A stretch of 64,000 bases of DNA from Chalara sp. BL73 (Eukaryota > Ascomycota > Leotiomycetes > Helotiales), in contig CAKJVC010000257.1 of assembly GCA_918026815.1 (NCBI GenBank), positions 1 to 64,000 on the forward strand, in the 5' to 3' direction. The notes under the pieces were generated by a model. That model worked only from the letters and a program-made list of their open reading frames with translations, did no database searches and was not told the DNA's origin. Position 1 is the first letter of the stretch. Each line of letters opens with the position of its first letter. The translations under genes were made by a program, and so were the position numbers. Positions 24,001-36,079 of this stretch are shown here, piece after piece.

Positions 24001-25278
24001 ATGATACCTAGGGTTATTAAAAAGATTTTGCTCTCTAAGAAGGTTCCTCTGATTGTGACTATATTATTGGCACCGATTGCTTTCGCTTTGTCCATTGTTG
24101 CTATTTCATCGAGAGGGGATAATGGGCTGGATCAGCACTATGTTGTTAAGGTATGTTGAACGCACGAGAGTTTTTCCATTCATATACTAAATAAGATATA
24201 GTTGAACACATCCACGCTCCTCCAGAATGTTCTCAAGGTTGTGCCAGTCAATTCCTCATCCGTCACTGCCAGAGCGATTGAGCCTATGATAACAGCTCCT
24301 CCTGTCCTCGACGAACGGCAACTGTTTCCCAATCTCGAGGAAGCGAATTCGTGGTTTCAATCAGTGGCATCTGGGATATCTAGTGCTATCATTCCATCTC
24401 CCTCCGGAACAACAGGGTCTGGAGGAATCTCTGGGGGACTAGGAGGCGCCCTTGGAAATGTGTCTCTGCCAGATATCTTTACGACTGATCCTATTGGAGC
24501 CCTTTTAAACAACTTGGCAGGGCAGGCAGCCGCTGGGATTGTTTCTCTTGTCAATAACGTTGTTTCGAGTGCTGTTGACCAGCTCGGTATAGCCGACCAA
24601 TACTCGATATTCATGCTCCAGCTCTGCTCTGCAAATCTCACCGCTGGGACTCAGAAATTGGGACCTCAAAGATGTTCGGCACTTCGTAAGTAAATATACC
24701 CCTATTTTATATCTCCATCTTACGACAATTTAGGCGATATCAATATTTCACCGTCAAGCTCAAACCTCCAAGTTGGTGATGTACTTGTAGACTTCTCGGC
24801 ACTCAACATCCCAAACAAACTATCCGGAGCAGGTGGAACTATCAAAGCTCTTTTCGATGCTATCTTCGCCTTGCAAATAATCGGCATCGTATCAACAGGC
24901 CTCCTCCTTTTGACCTCGTTATTTCTCATATTTCCCTTCTTTCAACGAAGTTTAATACGAGGCGTAGCATGGCTTCTTGCAATACTCGGCTCACTCTCCC
25001 TTACAATAGTTACAACAATCGAAACCATTATCGCCATCATCATTCCTGTAGTCGTCAACAACATTGGGGATGGCTTAGGAGTCGAGGCTGACAGCGGTGG
25101 AAGTTTCCTAGCTTTCGTTATTGTCAGCAGTGCGTTTGTGGCGAATATCGCTGCTTTGTGGACTTTGCATCTTATTGTTTCCTGGCATGAATTGTCTTAT
25201 GTTCGGAGGGAGCAGGAGTTGGTCGTTGAGAAACGGGAGAAACGGGAGAAACCGATAAGGCCTGTTACACTAAATTGA
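24001..25278 (+). CDS. Four-TM plasma-membrane protein, SUR7/PalI-like
   Basis: Three exons, join(24001-24150, 24202-24685, 24734-25278), give 392 aa with all phases closed. One membrane segment lies near the N-terminus (about 12-33). A long Ser/Gly-rich extracellular loop follows. It ends with YSIFMLQLCSANL...QRCSAL, the conserved position where SUR7/PalI proteins carry paired cysteines. Three more membrane segments follow (about 245-272, 282-315 and 330-355) and a short basic tail ending in a KREKREKP run. SUR7 proteins organise eisosomes and cortical patches; PalI/Rim9 proteins act in ambient-pH sensing. Which branch this one belongs to is not clear, and overall identity is moderate. Confidence 0.7.
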
Positions 25279-26030
25279 GATGATAACTTATTAAACTAGC
25301 CTTCGAAGACCGGCAATTCGATAAGGAAATGCCTTGGCCGAGCGGAAAGAGATTTACGGTTGGTTTATTGAATGGAAAGAGAATACAAGTACGGCCAAAG
25401 TAGGACCACATAGCCATTCACATTTATGACATAAAACTATTGTAACTGAGGGCGGTTCAAAAATAGAAAAGGCATGAGGCATCTATCTACTCTATAATAC
25501 GCTTCTTGGTAACCTAGTTAATGGTAGTATGACGTAATATTTTGAGACTTTTTATATAGTTTATAAATATTTTTCGCTTCTTTGGAAACCGAATTTTGTT
25601 TTAAAATTTGTTTTGAGATCCTGAAACAAATAGAATTCTTGTAGAATGAAAATTGATACGTTTTTTTATATTTAAAACCGTGATTTAAGAATAATAAACC
25701 TAAATTAGCAAAGACTAATCTTACATGTTCCAAAAACAGTATTAAGCAATATAAGACAATCATTATGGCTGGCACTTGTTTTATCTCCAGCTTCTGTAGC
25801 CGTATTATATAGTTTTATTTTGAAGCTATGGTTGCTTAAAATAAAGATTTAACACCAACTGAGTCTAAATCAGAATCTAAGAACCGGGGGAGAATGAACT
25901 GCTCCTCAGATATTACGTCTGTAAGAAAAGGAGGAAGATATCGGAAACATGATCAAAAAATATCTGTAAATGGCTTCAAAAATCTGCTATAGTTGTTGAA
26001 AACAGTATCCAATCTCATTTAAACAGTAAA
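25279..26030. other. AT-rich intergenic region between convergent genes
   Basis: Very AT-rich, with no gene seen. It lies between the SUR7/PalI-like gene (+) and the 3' end of the ABC transporter gene (-). Confidence 0.45.
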
Positions 26031-29000
26031 CTACTCTTTGTTTTTCCTGAAAAGAGGCTTCTTTGGTACTCTAGCAAGCCAGTACACGAACAACGCACCG
26101 AAGATGTTGAAGACGGAGTACACCATAAAGATACCAAAGTTCCTCCATCTCTGGCTGTAGTAAGCATTAGTGCCTGCAAGGTAAACATTAGTACTACCGA
26201 TGGTGCAATATGTGCATACGTCTACTGCAGCAGGGTTTTGTAGGTATCCTCCAAGAATGCGGATATAGTCATCCATATACTGGGCACAAGTCTGACCAGT
26301 GGGTGGCGCGAATCGCAGTAGTTCGTTGGCGGCACAAACAACATTCGTATTTGCGATGGCTGTAGTCATCAAGCCTTGGACCATGTATGTAAATGGCGAG
26401 ACCCTGTACATGAAGATCCAAAAATGCGGAAAGCTACTAGGGCTAGCTAGAACTCCGCAGAAGATCAAACACAGCATAAATAGTATGTTGGCTACATTGC
26501 CGCCTGCCTCGGCGGTCTCAAAACCAGCGATAACAAAGTCCGTGAAGGTGCATGTAAACATCATGAAACCCCAAAGAAAGAGGAAAAAAAGTGTACCTCG
26601 CTCTGAGACCTGGCCTGCTGGTTCGGCATTTTTGTACAGGCCGATCGGATAATAGAAGCAAAGATACATGATGACTGACACCAGCGTGTTCCAAGGAATC
26701 TCGACAAAGATTTGGGAGAGCATGAAGACCTTCCAAGTGTACACCTTGGATGGGCGCTCACGGACCTCATAAAGGGATCGTTGAATGACGAAGTATGGCA
26801 TTGTTTGCTGCACCAACTGGCCGAAAACGGTTAGTAGGTTGAAAATAGCGAACATCTGATTCTGCATGCCCTGTACGGTATTTGGGGCATTGAAGAATGC
26901 GAAACCTAAGAAACTGTGTGAGAATTTTCCCGACCAGAGTGCACGAGAGTTGAAACTAACCGATGAAGGCTGTGACGAGGGTGACTAGAGAAGTTTTAGA
27001 GTATATATAGGATGGAGTACGCCAGTACTGCTGGAACACCCGATGCGTGACAACCTGAAGTTGCACGATAAAGGGAGCCGCAAATTCATGTAAGCTCAAC
27101 CTGTCCTCCATTTCACTGTTAGTGTCCGCAGCACCGGTTTTTAGATTTTGGAGTTCCGCTTGAACAGCACCGAACTCAGGACTATTGCGCCAGACCTGGT
27201 GCCAATCTACCTCACTAATTGTTCCGGGAGCCGCGCCAATTGCTTCCAGCATCCATTCTGCTGGGTTAGCATGTGGGAGGCATGCTGGAGCACCGTTGCG
27301 TTCAAAATACGACGTCATAGTCTTTGAGTTCTTACCGATGTTGCCGAAATAAACTGTCTTTCCGCCTCCTGCCAGCAATAGCAATCTATCGAAGCGTTGG
27401 AACAGCATGGCGGAAGGTTGGTGGATTGTACACAATATAGCTTGTCCACTCTTTGTGAGTTTTTCGAGGAGGTCAAGGACGGCCCAAGAAGTCTGACTAT
27501 CAAGGCCAGAAGTAGGTTCGTCAACGAAAAGTAAAAGAGGTGGTTTCGCCGCAAGCTCGACACCGATCGTCAATCGCTTGCGTTGCTCGACATTAAGGCC
27601 TTCGCCGGGAACACCAACGACGGCATCAGCGTACTCTTCCATATCCAGGAGCTTGATCACCTCGTCTACGTAGGCGAGCTTCTCTTGCCGAGGGATGTGG
27701 GCTGGCTGGCGGAGGAGAGCACTAAAATTAAGGGCTTCTCGGATGGTGGTGGTTTCGAGATGAAGATCTTGCTGCTGGACATATCCAGTTTTCCGCTGGA
27801 AGGACGCGTTACGAAGTTTACCATCGACCAGCATTTCGCCAGTGACGACTCCCATTGCAGTTCTGTCAGCCAAACAGTCGAGAAGAGTTGTCTTTCCAGC
27901 TCCAGATACACCCATCAGGGCTGTGAGTGTACCTGGCTTGACCCAGCCATCAACATGATCTAGAATGCGGCGAGTTTCACTCTTGATCTTGACGTCATAG
28001 CATACATTGCTATAAGAGTACAAAATTAGTAAGATGCTCGAAAGTGTAGCGTCGAAGACATGTCCTTGATTGACTTACCTCCAATGGAACACGCTAGTCT
28101 GTCGTTGGATAAGGCCAGCCTCCTTATCAGACGTGTCGCCGTTATTGTCAGTAATGGCAACAGGTCCCGAAGCTAATAGAATGCCAACCTCTGCATCACC
28201 TTTACTCGTTTTGAACTGTGCAGGCTTGTGTCCTCGACGGAAAACGAGGACTTCGCCTTTTGATTTCTTAGCAGTGATAAGCTCTGTGAAGAGCATATAT
28301 AGAGCGTGGAAGAAGCTGATTCTTGTCAGTAAACATAGTAGTATGGCCGGGTATTACAAGGCATACATAATAAAGCCAATCACAATTCCGATATTGCGCC
28401 ATTTATGGCTGGGGTCATATTTGAAGGAAGATTTAATGTAGTCGGTTCCGTAGACATATTGGCTTCCTGAAACCGCGCCAACAGCTGAACATATGCGATT
28501 ATCGTTACTAACATTTTCATACCCAGGGATAGAGGGGCTCGGAATGAATGATGTGCAAAGATATTGACGACCCGCGAACTATTCGGAGTTAGTTCCATAA
28601 AACGTAGCATAATATTGGGTAAGTGGGAATGAGAGACCTCATTGATCATGAGAGATTCGAAGATGTATCCCATAGGGTCGATGTAATTCATCCACCTGGA
28701 CCACCCTAGCATATAGTCGATAGGAATGACGAATCCAGTGAACATGACAAGTGCCAAGATGAGGACCGCAGCTGGTACCATAGCTTGTGACAGAGTACGA
28801 GATGCGGAGCCAATAGTCCGGAAGATTCCAGACATAGTAAGGACAGCAAGGAAAGAGGTAAACAAAAAGAAAAAGAACGGTCCAGGTTCACGACGGAGGT
28901 TAGTCATTAAGTCTGTAAATAGCTATCAGTAGCATTTTCAACATGACAGTGTAGCGCATAAAGCGAAACAATTACGAAACAATTGGGTACTTTCTAAACC

Positions 29001-31004
29001 TGAGAGAGACCTACAGATGATAGTGTTGAAAACCATGGTGTTTAGAACCTTATACGGCATGTCCATCAAAGCAGAGGAGACTGCTTCAGCAGACGGGTGG
29101 TAGAAAGCGTATCGATCGTGTTTCTCCACAATTCCACGCTGAGCGTATAGAGTCAGGATTTCCAGTGCGGAGCTAAAGGCGTTCATCAGTACGGCGAAGA
29201 ATAAAAGAGCAGAGCGTTGATAGAAGCTCCCAGTCGTAAGTGGCAAATTGTAGTAAATCGAGGAGACGATTAACCCCATGACAATATTTCCAACCAGTTG
29301 ACCAATGGTGAGAGACGGATCGCCGATGAATCGTCGATATGCACGCCAGAGGCATAGTTTGATCTGTTGACTATATGATAGCATGTAAGGCGACTTAACA
29401 CGCTGTCCCTTGGCCTGATGAGCTCTCTTATGAGCACGGAAGGCTTCAGCATCAGGTCCATTGATAGGATGAGCGGTCTTGTACTCATCAATTTCCCTCT
29501 GCAAAGTCTTGTAGGCATCACTACTTTTCCACGCGGCAGCGAACTCGTCTGGAGTCCGGGGTACCATAGTCTCAAACCCAGCACGTATGATGCGCTCCTG
29601 AGGACTGGTCATAGAGGTTAGAAAGTCCGGGGTGGTTTGGCGGGCAGGGCACTCATAACCCAAGTCTACAAAGTACTGGCGAGCGGCATCTGCTGGACCA
29701 AAGTAGATTTGCCGGCCTTCATAGAGGACCAGAGCTTTGTCAAAGAGATCGTATGCACTCTGTGGGCCTTGATATATGGAGACCGCGCATGTGCTCTGGA
29801 AAAGTTCAGCCTGTATTCGCAGCGTTTTACAGAATTCAATAGCATTTGCACTATCCAAACCTCGGGTGGAATTGTCCCAGCACTGAAACGGTGCACCGGA
29901 AAGGGCGGCCTCAGAGATGGTAACTCGTTTCCTCTCCCCCCCGGACACTCCTCGAACGTACTCGTTACCGACCCTAGTGTTTTTTGTATGACTGATGCCA
30001 AACATTGCCATCACTACATCCCTCAGATGGTCCGAGAAGACGGAGTGACTGATCCCGGCGGGTAAGTGTCGTGGAGCGCGAGCGCGGGAGGCGAAGGTCA
30101 GCGTTTCCCCGACTGTCAGCATCGGAAAGTGGACGTCGACTTCCGCGGTGTAAATGGGCTCGCCGCGATGTTGAGTGTGCATTTCCTTTGCGGTCAGTCC
30201 CTGGTAGTTGAAGTAACACTGAGTGTCCATGTAAAGACCGTTCGTCTCCCCAGCAATGGTTTTCAAAAATGTACTGCAACCAGATCCAGGAGGGCCCAGC
30301 ACTACGAGCATTTCGCCTTTATGGAGAACGCCATCAAAATTACGCAGGATATCAATACGGCGCTTTCCATAGCCAAAAGTTCGGCGGAAGAGGCCTGCAG
30401 CTTCTAACCATATGTTGGCAACATCCTTCTGGTAGTCAGTGCCGGAGCCATACCCAAAGACGGTCAGATTCTGAAAGCAGACGCTGCTGGTTCGAAAAGT
30501 AGAGCCACTAGTCGTCACCAGGTCGACGATAGCCTTTGCCCATGTGCGAGCTTTGAATTTAGGGCTGTTGGGATTCAGAGGAGAATCGGGGTCAGTGTGA
30601 GCCTCGAATACACTGCCATTAGGAGCTACTGCTGCGGGAATGTGGGACTGCGACGTGTACGTGCGGGCAAGGCCCTGAACCAGGCTGTGCCTCCGCTCCA
30701 TTTCGTCAGGGTCATTATCATCTCTAGTCTGGAAATCAGTTCTGGTACTCCCATCTTGAATAGCACCAGCAGTGTCGCTTCCAGGCGCTTCGGTTAAAAA
30801 TGTTGTACGGGTTCCGCTGACATCGGGAGAGCCATTGTGAGTAAAAGAAACCGGGCCGCTAGCGTCTACATTATCGAGATGCTTCCGCGAATTAGGGAGC
30901 GGACCGGGAGAGCTGCCAATTACTCGTGCCGTGTAATCATAGTTGCCGAAGGCGTTGGCGCCTGTGAGTGACATGAGGGGCGATTTAGGGTCCTGAGTCT
31001 TCAC
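26031..31004 (-). CDS. Full-size PDR-type ABC (ABCG) multidrug transporter
   Basis: Seven exons on the minus strand: 31004-29015, 28912-28638, 28578-28523, 28462-28358, 28315-28080 (exact ends 28315/28079), 28009-26961 and 26905-26031. They total about 1,528 aa and the frame closes. The order is NBD-TMD-NBD-TMD, as in the pleiotropic drug resistance family. NBD1 has Walker [13 protein letters not shown], signature [14 protein letters not shown] and a degenerate Walker B ([12 protein letters not shown]). NBD2 has canonical [12 protein letters not shown] and [15 protein letters not shown], but a degenerate [12 protein letters not shown] signature. This asymmetry is normal for the family. TMD1 contains [13 protein letters not shown] and [17 protein letters not shown]. 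It should pump hydrophobic compounds out across the plasma membrane with ATP. The intron near 28316-28357 is very short (42 nt, or 36 with another acceptor). Confidence 0.93.
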
Positions 31005-32860
31005 CCAGCCTCTCCCTCACATGCCCTGTGTTTCCGAGCTCTCTACTGTTGATATAAGTTGGGAGCGACAAGAGGAGAGCTAATGAGAGTGAATTGTTGG
31101 CTTGCGAAAAGCTAGTCTAGGTCTTGAAAAAAACACCCACGGCATAAATATGAAAGCTACAAGTGAGGCAGGCAGGGAGAACTGGAGCACTAAGGCTGTT
31201 GAAGAAGCCTAGTTTTGAAATCGAGGCTGGCTAGAGATTAATAAATAGTCGGCAAGTGTCTAGGAGATGCTCCTCCAACGTATTTATGGCGCCATAAACC
31301 GCTAACCCCGGCGTGTTATTCTTCCCGAAAGTTTAGGCTTTTTGTAGGTCTAGTGTAGGTACGGCTATAGATGTCTTCGACAGCAGCAGCAGGAAGGCAG
31401 AAGTCACAAAGCCGTGATTGTTATTATGTACTAACTAAGAAGCGAAACTCATAGGGATCGGACTGCCCAGTGACCGGTATTCCGTCCTTGGCCTATAGAA
31501 TAGCAAGAGCTTAGTCTCGAAGCTAAGTATTTTGGCTGTAAGGTACCAAAGGTTACCTCGGCCTTTGTAGATAACAGCGACCCGAAGCTAGTCAGGGATC
31601 CTTAACGGAGCCGGAGTATGACTTTAGCCGCTGACTAAGCGCATTCACCCGGCAATGTCTAGCCTTCTAACTTATGTCATGTGTCTTAACTGCAATAATT
31701 GAAAGACAGGCCCAGAGTCAAATTATTGAGCATCATGGTAACCTTCAATCTGTGGCTGAATTGAAAGGTAGAAGGGTAGGGGTGGCAGGCAGTAGTGAGT
31801 GATTCTGTGCTAGCAGGAAGGAAGCATCTGAAAGTTCAGAAAATTTAAAGTGATTTGTTTTAATGGTTACATTAAGTTATTTCCAGTTTAAATATTCAGA
31901 TATATGTTGGATAGAATGTGAACTTAAAGTACGCAAAATATGGACACCATTTTCGTTTAATATTTCTGCTTTGGCTAGTTGAGTATACAATTTGATCACA
32001 TTCTATTAATAATCCACTTTTATACCAAGCGAAGCTACATCTTTCAGGCCAAACACACTGTCCCGAGAATCTGTAAACTTCATGCATGGATGAATGTTCA
32101 AAAGAAAGAAAAGCAACCAGTGATGTAACAATCACAGCCCTGGCCATGGCCCGCAAAAAGCACTATAAAGTATATCTTATTCAACAATTCTAAACTAAAA
32201 ATAAAAGTTTACAAGACGGAAAGCGTGTGTTACAAGGATTGTCACAGGCATGCGCAAACCTTGAGCCTGAGGCTTGGTAGGGCTCGCTTGCACGGAGAAC
32301 TCAGGGGGCGGGTCACATGATTGGATCTGGGGATCATAGGGATCATGGGGATCAAGACGAGATCCACGAGGTCCCCGAGATCCGCGAAACGCAAAGGTTC
32401 TATATAAGTAGTCAAGTTTTTCTTTATGCGGGAGCTTCGTGCTCAACTCAAACAGTATACCCGTACTTGTTATTGAGATTAGCCAAATATACATAACAAA
32501 TCTCTTCTTCCTCCAGACAATACTTGTTGTTTGCCTTCTATCCAAGGACCGTAATAGGTACCTTTGTTACGTTCCAGCGCAATCCTCTAATCATATATGG
32601 TGCGTCATTGACTCTGTTGCAACGCGATTGGGTACGAGCATATGGCCACTAATTCCCAAAGGCAACACTTCCTTTTAGCAACTACATTTCTTACTTTAAC
32701 AGCTAAGGTAATGGTTTGGAAGCTCTCAAATGCGCAGAAATAAGAACTAAGTGGAATAGCAACCCTGCATATTCCCGAAGATGAACAACACCTCAATGGT
32801 CCAGTCACGGCTATGTCTGGCACAGCAGTACCCGACATTCCCTTAGGTTTCTCGGAAAAC
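31005..32860. other. Upstream region of the ABC transporter; no gene seen
   Basis: Starts with the promoter of the ABC transporter. The part at about 31440-31680 is less AT-rich than its surroundings but gives no recognisable protein. At about 32325-32365 is a run of GATC-containing units (GGATCAT, GGGATCAT, GGGGATCAAG). Confidence 0.4.
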
Positions 32861-33984
32861 TTGCATGTCTTTTGCCGAGACAATGACTTGAACCCTCAAT
32901 TTTGTATTAAATAGCTTCAGCATTATTTCTCAAAAGTTATTCGGGGAACAATAAGGTCTGCTTTGGATCTCTTGCTTCGGGACGCGGCCTGCCTATTGAA
33001 GGCGTTGAGGATATTGTGGGACCCTTGATAAATATTATCGTCTGCAAAGCGGACTTGAATCATAGGAAACTGGTCGGCGAGGTTATGGAAAATCTACAGA
33101 AATCTTTTGTGGATGCTCTACATTACTGAACATGCTCACATACAAAGATCCAGCATGAGTTGGGTAGTCAAACTCTCTTCAATGCGATAATCACATTCGA
33201 GAAACGTGTAGTGAACAGATCTAGCAGTGGATTAGAGATTGAAATTGTTGGCGTTCACGGGTCAAACGAGGTAAGTTAGAAAGAACAGGCCAGCAGACAA
33301 AACAGCTAATATATTTTGGGTGGTATGATATCTCTCCAAGAATAGTTGACTCCTATGAGACCATATCTGCGAACATAGCTTATCATAAGACAAAAATGTC
33401 AGATTTGAAAGCAGCGAGCTTAGTTGACGTATTCGTACAACTTTTACGCACTTCAGCAGCAGGTGCAAACCAGCGAATCTCTGATCTCCTGGTCCTTAAC
33501 AGTCAAGACTACAAACAGATTATGGAATAGAATTCTCTTCCACTTAATCTACCAGCAGCTTGTATCCGTCATGTCGTTGGGGGAAGAGTACGAGAACGGC
33601 CTCACGCATTGGCTGTGATTTCGTGGGATGGGAGTCTCACCTACCGATAACTTAACAATCTTGCCACTAGATTAGCACAAGAGCCGCGATCGTTAGGCAT
33701 TGATCGAAGTCATTTGTTCTTTTCTGTTTCAAGAAGAGTAAATACGCCGTCGTCTCGATTCTGAATATCCTCAAATCTGGAGCGGCGTTCATACGCCTGG
33801 ATGACTCTCACCGAATCTCAGCTGCAGGAGATTGTTAAAAGGACTGGTGCACGTGCGATAGTCTCTCATTTTGACCACAGGGTCCGTTGTTCGCAGCTTC
33901 TTGGCACCATCCTCCTGCTCGATGATAAGTCAGGGGCTCTCTCTGGCTATATGAACGTTCCTCGTGCACAATATGTGCCATGTT
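32861..33984 (+). pseudogene. Nonribosomal peptide synthetase relic (C-domain end plus A-domain start)
   Basis: Reading three frames in turn recovers an ordered NRPS. Near 32861 is LHVFCRDND. From 32956 comes VCFGSLASGRGLPIEGVEDI, then VGPLINIIVCKADL, the late condensation-domain block. At 33149-33235 is IQHELG-QTLFNAIITFEKR. At 33400-33650 is the linker and adenylation start: LVLNSQDYKQIME, ERPHALAVISWDGSLTYR. At 33714-33800 is FCFKKSKYAVVSILNILKSG, and from 33816 LQEIVKRTGARAIVSHF. At least three in-frame stops break it: TGA 33127, TAG 33528 (where Trp is conserved) and TAA 33648. Frameshifts occur as well. It stops before the A3 TSGSTG core, with no T or TE domain nearby. Clearly dead. Confidence 0.85.
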
Positions 33985-34916
33985 AGATTACTACTCCCTT
34001 GGGTGTTCCACTAGAGTCAGATATGAAAATAGTATACGGGGGATCAGAAGGTTTAGCCTCCGAGGAGGCTGTATAGACGGAGATGAGATTGATGCGAGCT
34101 ATGGCAACTTCGAACTACCCAGGTCCTCAACAGTGCAGACATCGTCTGTATCAGTAGAGCGATTGCCTGAGCTATAAACTTCAGATATTTCAGGCGTAAG
34201 TCCGAAGTGTGTGATAATTGTCCGTGTCGTTCAGTGTTAGTCCATACTTTATGTCCATTGGGATCAACTCCCGAGCGCTGCAATATGCATAATACAGCTT
34301 CGATATTACCATCTAAGATCGCCTAACCACCAGATACAGAAGAACAAACTTTGTAGAGAACTACTTTGCTCACTCTATTCTCTAAACTGTTGACTCATAG
34401 CAGCCTCATATAAATGGGTTGGAGCATGCTTGGTTAGCAACCTGACCACTGATCTGACCACTGCATGGACTTTGAGGGAAGTTTCAAAAATGAGATATCC
34501 ATTTAAGGAGCTATTCAGAATTCGGGCATTTGTACTAATACGTCTTGGTGAGCCGGCGTGTTCGGATGAAGCGAATGAGGTCTAACGCGGTAACTTGGAA
34601 TCCTGACATGGAGTAATGCAAAAGTAATTTATATTTGTGTGCAGGTGTAAAAGTCCATAGTGTGATGAAGTGTTCTTTACTCCGCTCAGAATACAAGATT
34701 CTGTTCCCCAAGCATTTGAAATGAATTGGTATATGCAAGCATTTAGTCGCTTGAGCTTATAGCCACTTGGCGGAACCACACAGAAAAATCAATATCCATA
34801 TTCTCGAAGCATTATGACGTCCATGACGGTGCATTTTTCTATTTACAAACTCCATGTTGTACATCCAGGCCACGATGTCGAGCTACTTTTGAGAACGCGA
34901 TCATCTAAATTTGAAT
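33985..34916. other. Intergenic, no gene seen
   Basis: Short frames only. The first 200 nt after the synthetase relic may contain more unrecognisable remnant. The rest is AT-rich, up to the 3' end of the NDUFA5-type gene. Confidence 0.4.
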
Positions 34917-35717
34917 TCATGCTTTCCGACCAAAGTATGTCCATTGACCTTCAGTAGGCTTATCTTCTAAATCTTCGAAACTGCAAATTCAATTGTTAAT
35001 AGAGTCTAAGGAAGATGCTGAAGAAACATACACTTTTGCTTGCAGCATGATATCTACGAGCTTCAGCTCTCCTTCTGCCACCCTGATAACCTCTTCTATG
35101 AGACCTGCACCGATTTGGTTTTCTATCTTTTCGATCCTATGAAGGCATTAAAATCTATCAGGGTTCATCAACTGAAGGAGAACATACTGAACAGCATCCA
35201 AAATTGGCTCCGGATCAATCTCCACACTGTTCTCAGGAGGCTGAGACGACACCTTCGAAGACTCCGCCCATCCAAGCTGAGGCCTGCTTTCCTCATCATC
35301 CCACTCCGTCGACTCAGGATCATACTCCTCCGCCGCCTTGGGAAATACAAACTCCTTACCCAATACTGTCCGCTTCACGTATTTCTCCTCATCAACCGGC
35401 TTCCCTGGCTCCGGCGTCGTGAAGGCCTCGGGATGATCCGCGATCACCTTCTTGGTCTTCTCCCACCACGCATTGTACCCCTCAGGAACCTCCTTCTCCA
35501 CGATGCTCAATCGGTGTTTCGTGAGGGCTTCGATGGACTGGCGGTAGAGGGATGAAGAGGGGAAGGCTTCGAGCTTTTCAAGCGTGCGCGAGTAGAGGAA
35601 GAGCAGGCTGGCTCGAGGGGAGGGATGTGTGAAGAGGCCTGTGAGCCCGGTGGGCGTTCCGGCTTCGAGATAGCGGCTGGGCTTGACCGCCGCGAGCTGC
35701 CTGAATGTGCGGCGCAT
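34917..35717 (-). CDS. NADH-ubiquinone oxidoreductase accessory subunit, NDUFA5 type (29.9 kDa subunit)
   Basis: Three exons, 35717-35188, 35136-35032 and 34980-34917, give 232 aa with phases that close. The start MRRTFRQLAAVKPSRYLEAG matches the family start; an upstream in-frame ATG at 35732 would add five residues. The N-terminal part carries the NDUFA5 domain (TPTGLTGLFTHPSPR, LYLYSRTLEKLEAFP-like, NAWWEKTKKVIADHPEAF). The spliced C-terminal part reads IENQIGAGLIEEVIRVAEGE and ends KPTEGQWTYFGRKA, both characteristic of the fungal 29.9-kDa subunit. It belongs to the matrix arm of respiratory complex I in the inner mitochondrial membrane and is an accessory, non-catalytic subunit. Confidence 0.9.
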
Positions 35718-36079
35718 GGTGGTGTAGGTCAATGGCTCGGCCTGGTGGTTTTGTTGTGGTTTGCGACGAGAGGGTTGGCGATTGTGACGTTCTTCGATTA
35801 TCTCGGCATGGAGAGCTTTGTTCTTGGCGCGCTAAAATTTGGGCCAATGTGAGGCGAAGAAATGTAAGCATCAGTAATATTTTGAGAATAATATATCAAC
35901 ATCAAATGAGACTATCCGAGGGAATGGTTGATAATTGAAGAACGCAGGAGCTTACAATTGAGTTTTAAAGCCCACAAGAATCTAGGGACGGGGTTATGAC
36001 TTGAATTACGTGAATAAAAAAAGCTATATATTCTTCGCATTTGGGTATCTTTTGTATATCATGAGCTTTGCACTACAAG

